Assembly (NCBI RefSeq): GCF_014639235.1
Contig: NZ_BMFU01000004.1
Location: 675,222-739,221 of the forward strand
Direction: 5' to 3'
Length of the DNA stretch: 64,000 nt
Source of the DNA: Paenibacillus silvae
GTDB taxonomy: Bacteria; Bacillota; Bacilli; Paenibacillales; Paenibacillaceae
Position 1 is the first letter of the stretch. Each line of letters begins with the position of its first letter. Shown piece after piece: positions 59,643-64,000 of the stretch. The notes below the pieces were generated by a model, which was given only the letters and a program-made list of their open reading frames with translations, was not told the origin of the DNA and ran no database searches. The translations under genes were made by a program, and so were the position numbers.

Positions 59643-60575
59643 ATGGAAAAAGCATTAATTTTCGGCCACAAAAACCCGGATACAGACACGATCTGTTCAG
59701 CGATTGCTTATGCAGACCTGAAAAGCAAATTGGGACAGGACGTTGAAGCGGTTCGTCTGGGCGAAGTGAACGGTGAAACCCAATATGCGCTGGATCAATT
59801 CAAGGTTGCAGCACCACGCTTGATCAAAACAGCAGCGAACGAAGTAAACAAAGTCATTCTGGTGGACCACAACGAACGTCAGCAAAGCGTAAGTGATATT
59901 GAAGACGTAACGGTTGTTGAGGTTATCGATCACCACCGCATTGCGAATTTCGAGACAAGCCAGCCTTTGTATTTCCGTGCGGAGCCTGTAGGCTGTACGG
60001 CAACGATTCTGAATAAAATGTACAAAGAAAACGGCGTGGAGATCAGCGCACCAATCGCGGGCCTGATGCTGTCGGCTATCATTTCCGATTCCTTGCTGTT
60101 CAAATCCCCGACTTGCACAGAGCAGGACGTTGCAGCCGCGCGTGAGCTGGCAGCGATTGCTGGTGTAGATGCTGACAGCTACGGTCTGGACATGCTGAAA
60201 GCCGGAGCGGATCTGAGTCAGAAAACAATTGCTGAATTGATCTCTCTGGATGCGAAGGAATTCGCTATGGGTACAGCCAAGGTTGAAATCGCGCAGGTAA
60301 ATGCCGTTGACGTCAATGACGTGCTTGTAAAACAACCAGAGCTTCAAGCGGCTATTGAAGCGATCATCTCCAGCAAAGGACTTGACCTGTTCTTGTTTGT
60401 TGTAACAGATATCCTGAACAATGACTCTGTTGCCCTGGCTTACGGAGCATCCACCCAAGCGGTAGAGAAAGCGTACAACGTAACACTGGCAGACAACAAA
60501 GCACTGCTGAAAGGTGTTGTATCCCGCAAATCGCAGATTGTACCTGTGCTGACGGAAGCGTTCAACACACTGTAA
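59643..60575 (+). CDS. ppaC: manganese-dependent inorganic pyrophosphatase
   Basis: ATG at 59643 lies 9 nt after GGAGG (ATG 59637 is 3 nt away); the product has 310 residues. It is a family II DHH pyrophosphatase: GHKNPDTDTICSA, ILVDHNE, VIDHHRI and the C-terminal DHHA2 domain ending in VSRKSQIVPVL (substrate-binding RKxxxxP motif). It hydrolyses pyrophosphate using Mn2+ and drives biosynthetic reactions. Clean codon use suggests strong expression. Confidence 0.96.
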   Translation: MEKALIFGHKNPDTDTICSAIAYADLKSKLGQDVEAVRLGEVNGETQYALDQFKVAAPRLIKTAANEVNKVILVDHNERQQSVSDIEDVTVVEVIDHHRIANFETSQPLYFRAEPVGCTATILNKMYKENGVEISAPIAGLMLSAIISDSLLFKSPTCTEQDVAAARELAAIAGVDADSYGLDMLKAGADLSQKTIAELISLDAKEFAMGTAKVEIAQVNAVDVNDVLVKQPELQAAIEAIISSKGLDLFLFVVTDILNNDSVALAYGASTQAVEKAYNVTLADNKALLKGVVSRKSQIVPVLTEAFNTL

Positions 60576-60617
60576 TTCGAAAAAGCAGTATAATTGATAA
60601 CAAACAGCACAATAATG

Positions 60618-60657
60618 AAGCCTGCTCTGATCTTTCATCGATCAGGACAGGCTTTTC
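60618..60657 (+). terminator. hairpin between ppaC and the IF-3 paralogue (terminator or attenuator)
   Basis: AAGCCTGCTCTGATC (60618-60632) pairs with GATCAGGACAGGCTT (60640-60654) at 13 of 15 positions, then TTTTC. The ribosome binding site of the next gene begins only about 9 nt after the stem. Confidence 0.85.
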
Positions 60658-60677
60658 ATGTCAAGGAGGAAGCAACT

Positions 60678-61178
60678 ATGGCTCAGATTATTAAAAATGA
60701 AAAAATCAAGGCAGCCGAGGTACAGCTCACGGGTCTGAATGGAGAAGATCTGGGTGTCATGTCCACACGGGAGGCACTGGCGCTGGCTAAACAACATAAA
60801 GTAGATCTCGTATGCACGTCCCTGATGAGCAGCCCGCCGCCCTGCAAGCTAATCGGAGCCGGTGCGGCGCGTGAGGAAGCACAGCAGGCGAAGAAACAGG
60901 CGAGCAAATCCCCGGACAAACGCAAAGTAAAGGAAATTCGGCTGCAGCTCCAGATGGAGGACCATGACCGTGATGTTAAGCAGTCACAGGCAGAGCGTAT
61001 TCTGAAAAAGGGAGATTCCGTGAAGTTTGTTATTCAGGTTCATGGTGTCAAAGAGGGCGAAGCAGGCAAAGCCTGGGCTGAAGAGCTTTGCAAAGCACTT
61101 AAAGATGTTGGAAGCAAGACGACGGGTATTCAGGTCAGCGGAAAACAAGTGGTTGTGCAGCTTGATCCGGTTAGCTGA
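60678..61178 (+). CDS. divergent translation initiation factor IF-3-like protein
   Basis: ATG at 60678 lies 8 nt after AAGGAGG; the product has 166 residues. The N-terminal domain follows IF-3: IIKNEKIKAAEVQLTGLNGE, LGVMSTREALALAKQHKVDLV and PPPCKLI. The linker and C-terminal domain are recognisable (KVKEIRLQLQMEDHDRDVK, ILKKGDSVKFVIQVHG). But the MDYGKFRYEQ-type linker start is IGAGAAREEA and the RFRGRE ribosome-binding segment is VHGVKE. True infC is normally linked to rpmI and rplT, which are absent here. It is probably a paralogue with altered ribosome contacts. Confidence 0.8.
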   Translation: MAQIIKNEKIKAAEVQLTGLNGEDLGVMSTREALALAKQHKVDLVCTSLMSSPPPCKLIGAGAAREEAQQAKKQASKSPDKRKVKEIRLQLQMEDHDRDVKQSQAERILKKGDSVKFVIQVHGVKEGEAGKAWAEELCKALKDVGSKTTGIQVSGKQVVVQLDPVS

Positions 61179-61196
61179 AGGAGCTCGATTTAATCG

Positions 61197-62048
61197 CTAA
61201 ACGCTTGCAAAAGGGTACGAACTCGGGATACGCAAATACCGACGACCGCCTACTCTCACATATAGTTGACCGGGCAGCACGGGAGAGGAGGCATCCGGAT
61301 TGTCAGCGGAGCTGTTTTTGGCATAGCGGGATAAATACAGAAAGTCGGGATAAATAACCATATCCATTAAATATGCAGATACCCGGCTGCCCGGAAAGCG
61401 GAACTGATTCAAGGTTTGAATAATCTGCTCACCGCTTGCAATGCCGATTCCATGTCCGTAATACCAGTTCTCCCGCAGCATAATCGTATTTTCACCCTGC
61501 CATTCAGGTGTTGCGGGAGATACGTCGGGATTTTTGAAATACAGCACATCTCCAGGCAGGGCCGTTTCCTTGCCATTTTTTTCGATCAAACGAAGATCAC
61601 TGTCATAATGCCAGTCAAACAGCAGGAGGTTACGAAATAAAGAATTAAAGGCGTCCTCACGGATGCTTCCAAGCACTCCTCCATACAGTACAATGACGGC
61701 GGCAGTTGCACATTCAAATGCGTATAAATGCCCGTTGTTCCATATATCTCTGATCCCGTTTGCAGGTGTTACATCCGGTCGAAGCTCAAACCCACCCTCG
61801 GCATTCCGATTCCAGAACACAGGATTACACCTGGAATTCTCGAAGGAGGCGAAGCTGACTCCGCTCCGATCCAGTCCTTCAGCTGCATTGACGAGAGATT
61901 CCCTTAAATGCCATTCAAAGTGCAGATGCTCCATAGATTGATATACGTATCGTTCCGGCCGGTTTTGAAGCTGCTGTAACCAATACCATTCGAAGGCTGA
62001 CCACTCAGAGGGTGATAATTGAACTGCTTGATTAGCAACAATAATCAT
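61197..62048 (-). CDS. tgl: protein-glutamine gamma-glutamyltransferase (spore coat transglutaminase)
   Basis: The product has 283 residues, with GGAGG upstream of the ATG. It follows B. subtilis Tgl along its length. The catalytic Cys113 is in YAFECATAAVIV. FDWHYDSDLRL, LPGDVLYFKNP, WQGENTIMLRENWYYGHGIGI (catalytic Glu and His) and the C-terminal SAYLMD are conserved. A C-terminal extension of about 40 residues goes beyond the Bacillus enzyme. Tgl cross-links coat proteins in the late mother cell, so this supports a spore-forming host. It is convergent with the IF-3-like gene. Confidence 0.94.
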   Translation of the reverse strand: MIIVANQAVQLSPSEWSAFEWYWLQQLQNRPERYVYQSMEHLHFEWHLRESLVNAAEGLDRSGVSFASFENSRCNPVFWNRNAEGGFELRPDVTPANGIRDIWNNGHLYAFECATAAVIVLYGGVLGSIREDAFNSLFRNLLLFDWHYDSDLRLIEKNGKETALPGDVLYFKNPDVSPATPEWQGENTIMLRENWYYGHGIGIASGEQIIQTLNQFRFPGSRVSAYLMDMVIYPDFLYLSRYAKNSSADNPDASSPVLPGQLYVRVGGRRYLRIPSSYPFASV

Positions 62049-62261
62049 GGGGCAAAAAACCTCCGTTCTTAACTTACTTTTGTTAATACGGCAGGAGTGA
62101 GGTTAAATGTGAACATGTCGAGTGCTGCAAGATTTTTTTATATCGGTTTCGGTTTAATGTTCGTGGTATTTGGGGTACTACTCTCTTATAGATAAAGTTA
62201 TGTTCAAATTGATCTGTTCATACGAATAACATTTTATCTTCTTATCAAAGGGGGATACGTA

Positions 62262-64000
62262 GTGTCGAACTCCATCACACAGAGTCGCTCTCTGTTCGAA
62301 CAATTATATACACATGCGCCAATCGGCATTGCTGTCGCTTCTCACGTTAATGGATTGTGGGTGCAGCTGAATCCAGCTTTTTGCGAGATGATCGGATCAA
62401 CGGAAGAGGAATTGCTGAATACATCAATAGTACATATGATTTATGAAGAAGATCTCAGGTACGAGGAGTTCCGCAATAACTTCTGGAACATGACCAATCA
62501 TGAACAGCCGATGTATGAGACGGAAGTACGTCTGAAACGGAAAGACGGTACACTGGTGTGGACTACAATCAGAGCCTGCATCGTTCGGGACGAGAAAAGC
62601 GGTGAACCGTTATATCTATTAGTACAAGCTGCGGATATCAGCAAGCAAAAGGAAGCGGAGCAAAGACTACTTGAACAGCGCAGACAGCTGGAGGAGAGCA
62701 GTCGTATTTCACGTATTCTGGCTGAATCCTCCATGGATCTGATTGCAATTCATCAAGCAGATGCCGAGCGCACGTTTAAATATGTATCTGATGCCAGCAG
62801 AAGCATGCTTGGTTACGAACCGGAAGAAATGGTGGGACAGTCCGGCATGTTCTGCATATATCCTGATGATGTTCCAACCGTGAAGGCTTACATCCGTGAA
62901 CAGATGAAGGGACTCGCACCGGAGCGATTCAGTTATCGGCTGCAGCACAAAAATGGCTCCATCGTATGGGCAGACACGCTGACCCATTATGTGTATGATG
63001 CATCCGGAGCGGTGCAGGAGATGGTTGCCGTTACGCGTGATATTACACAGAGCAAACAGCAGCAGCTGAGTTTACAGGAATATAAATCGTTATTTGATTG
63101 CAATCCGCTTGGAGTTGCATCTCTTGACAGGGAAGGAAACCTGCTGAAAGCAAACATCGGGCAAGAGCAATTGACCGGTCATACACGGGAAGAGCTGTTA
63201 AGCCGTCCTTTTGATCATCTCATCGATCCGGTGGATCTGGAGAGGACACGGTATCATTTTGAAGAGACAGTGAAAGGAACCGCGCAGAGCTACGAGATTG
63301 GTTTGATTCACAAAAATGGTCAGCGCATTGAAACCAGTGTCATTAACGTTCCGATTTTGCTGGAAGACAAAGTGGTTGGGGTGTATGGCATCACAAGTGA
63401 TGTAACTGCGGCGAAGCGTTATGTAGAGGAAATCGAAAATTTAAGTTATGAGCGGGCTCTGATTCTCAACAGCATGTCCGAAGGTGTCATCGGCCTTGAT
63501 CTGGATGGAAACGTGAATTTTGCCAATCCTGCGGCAGCGGAGATGATACATATCTGTCCAAACGAGATGAACGGTCAGCCTTTGGAACAGATGATGCTTC
63601 AGATGCAGAGCGAGGGGATTCCTTTTCCAGGGAAAGGTACACCGATGCTTCAGGCCGTGCGTGAAGGAAGAGCGTTGCCGCGTACTGAGTCGGTATTCTG
63701 GCGTCAGGATGGCTCCAGCTTTCTTGCAGAGTTTCAATTGAAACCTATTATGGATCAGGGGCAGACACGAGGGGCTGTACTCGTATTCCGGGACATGACG
63801 TCTGTCAAAGAAATTATAAGAGCCAAGGAAGCGGCCGAGCATGCCGATCGTGCAAAATCCGAATTTCTGGCTGTGATGAGCCACGAGCTGCGTACACCGT
63901 TAAACGGTATGATGGGTATGGCCCATTTGTTGATGGATACTGAGCTGGACGAGGAACAGCGAGGGTTCGCCGAGATCATGATCGACAGCGGGGAATCACT
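62262..64000 (+). CDS. multi-PAS sensor histidine kinase (3' truncated by window end)
   Basis: GTG at 62262 lies 7 nt after AAAGGGGG; 579 codons are open to the end of the window. Four PAS modules are visible at about 1-125, 145-265, 270-385 and 400-525, two of them ending in PAC-like KRKDGTLVWT and QHKNGSIVWADT segments. A short coiled coil (AKEAAEHADRAKSEF) follows. The HisKA box VMSHELRTPLNGMMGM has phospho-acceptor His541. There are no membrane helices, so it is a cytoplasmic sensor. The ATPase domain, and possibly a receiver domain, lies beyond the window; the LNGMMGM form of the H box is usual in hybrid kinases. Confidence 0.92.
   Translation, partial: MSNSITQSRSLFEQLYTHAPIGIAVASHVNGLWVQLNPAFCEMIGSTEEELLNTSIVHMIYEEDLRYEEFRNNFWNMTNHEQPMYETEVRLKRKDGTLVWTTIRACIVRDEKSGEPLYLLVQAADISKQKEAEQRLLEQRRQLEESSRISRILAESSMDLIAIHQADAERTFKYVSDASRSMLGYEPEEMVGQSGMFCIYPDDVPTVKAYIREQMKGLAPERFSYRLQHKNGSIVWADTLTHYVYDASGAVQEMVAVTRDITQSKQQQLSLQEYKSLFDCNPLGVASLDREGNLLKANIGQEQLTGHTREELLSRPFDHLIDPVDLERTRYHFEETVKGTAQSYEIGLIHKNGQRIETSVINVPILLEDKVVGVYGITSDVTAAKRYVEEIENLSYERALILNSMSEGVIGLDLDGNVNFANPAAAEMIHICPNEMNGQPLEQMMLQMQSEGIPFPGKGTPMLQAVREGRALPRTESVFWRQDGSSFLAEFQLKPIMDQGQTRGAVLVFRDMTSVKEIIRAKEAAEHADRAKSEFLAVMSHELRTPLNGMMGMAHLLMDTELDEEQRGFAEIMIDSGES

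Noticed and set aside
59697..60638. 313-codon minus-strand frame over the pyrophosphatase gene
   Set aside because: Cys-rich nonsense composition and antisense to a conserved DHH enzyme.

Overview
The window looks like chromosomal DNA of a spore-forming, low-to-mid GC Gram-positive bacterium, most likely a Paenibacillus. Reasons: AGGAGG-type ribosome binding sites with frequent TTG/GTG starts, a spore-coat transglutaminase (Tgl), a CYP102-type self-sufficient P450, hxlAB-hxlR, lutABC, a Btr-like AraC/solute-binding fusion regulator, a copper-amine-oxidase-like 'stalk' domain protein, and a CTAACGA-type palindromic intergenic repeat. The genus call is inference; no rRNA or other marker is present.

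Layout. 1-3.9 kb: the end of a beta-mannosidase, a secreted Met/Lys/Asp-rich stalk-domain protein with an 11-bp phased repeat upstream, and an OmpR-type two-component pair. 3.9-8.4 kb: a lipoprotein and a small secreted HExxH protease (minus strand), an atypical SRAP protein, an old-yellow-enzyme reductase and a GNAT. 8.4-21.2 kb: an accessory-looking, A+T-richer, 11-gene, mostly overlapping cluster. It holds two DegT-type aminotransferases, a MATE transporter, an SDR, a xylose-isomerase-like TIM barrel, an M20 amidohydrolase, a FemAB/BioF2-like acyltransferase, a DUF6271-like protein, a UDP-sugar dehydrogenase, a GT2 and GalU. It reads as a pathway for an exported amino-sugar-containing glycan or small molecule and is the best candidate for an undescribed system.

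21.3-31.6 kb: DeoR regulator, OsmC, DUF2062, AEC transporter, lactonase, then the formaldehyde-fixing hxlA-hxlB plus hxlR. A 1.4-kb gene-free stretch after hxlR holds three unusual structures: a six-copy 23-bp repeat array, a 199-bp imperfect palindrome and a 23/24-bp alternating purine-rich array ahead of an M3 oligopeptidase. 31.7-37.2 kb: rhamnulokinase with a paralogous DeoR regulator, and the lactate-utilisation operon lutABC. 37.5-43.9 kb: P450-reductase fusion, a small orphan protein, and a Gfo/Idh/MocA dehydrogenase divergent from an AraC regulator with a cre-like site between them.

43.9-49.5 kb: a GNAT preceded by a 20-codon coupled ORF, then a tight operon of APH-like kinase, 732-aa methyltransferase, histidine phosphatase, DEDDh exonuclease and a small acidic protein; this is a second candidate system. 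49.5-52.5 kb: a Fur-box-controlled siderophore binding lipoprotein and its Btr-like activator. 52.7-64 kb: a PPDK-like pseudoenzyme lacking its phosphohistidine domain, an LTA-synthase-type enzyme, a luciferase-like oxidoreductase, a PrpE-like phosphatase, a thioredoxin-like ferredoxin, Mn-dependent pyrophosphatase, a divergent IF-3 paralogue behind a hairpin, Tgl, and the start of a multi-PAS histidine kinase that runs off the window. No rRNA, tRNA, IS element, prophage or CRISPR array was recognised.
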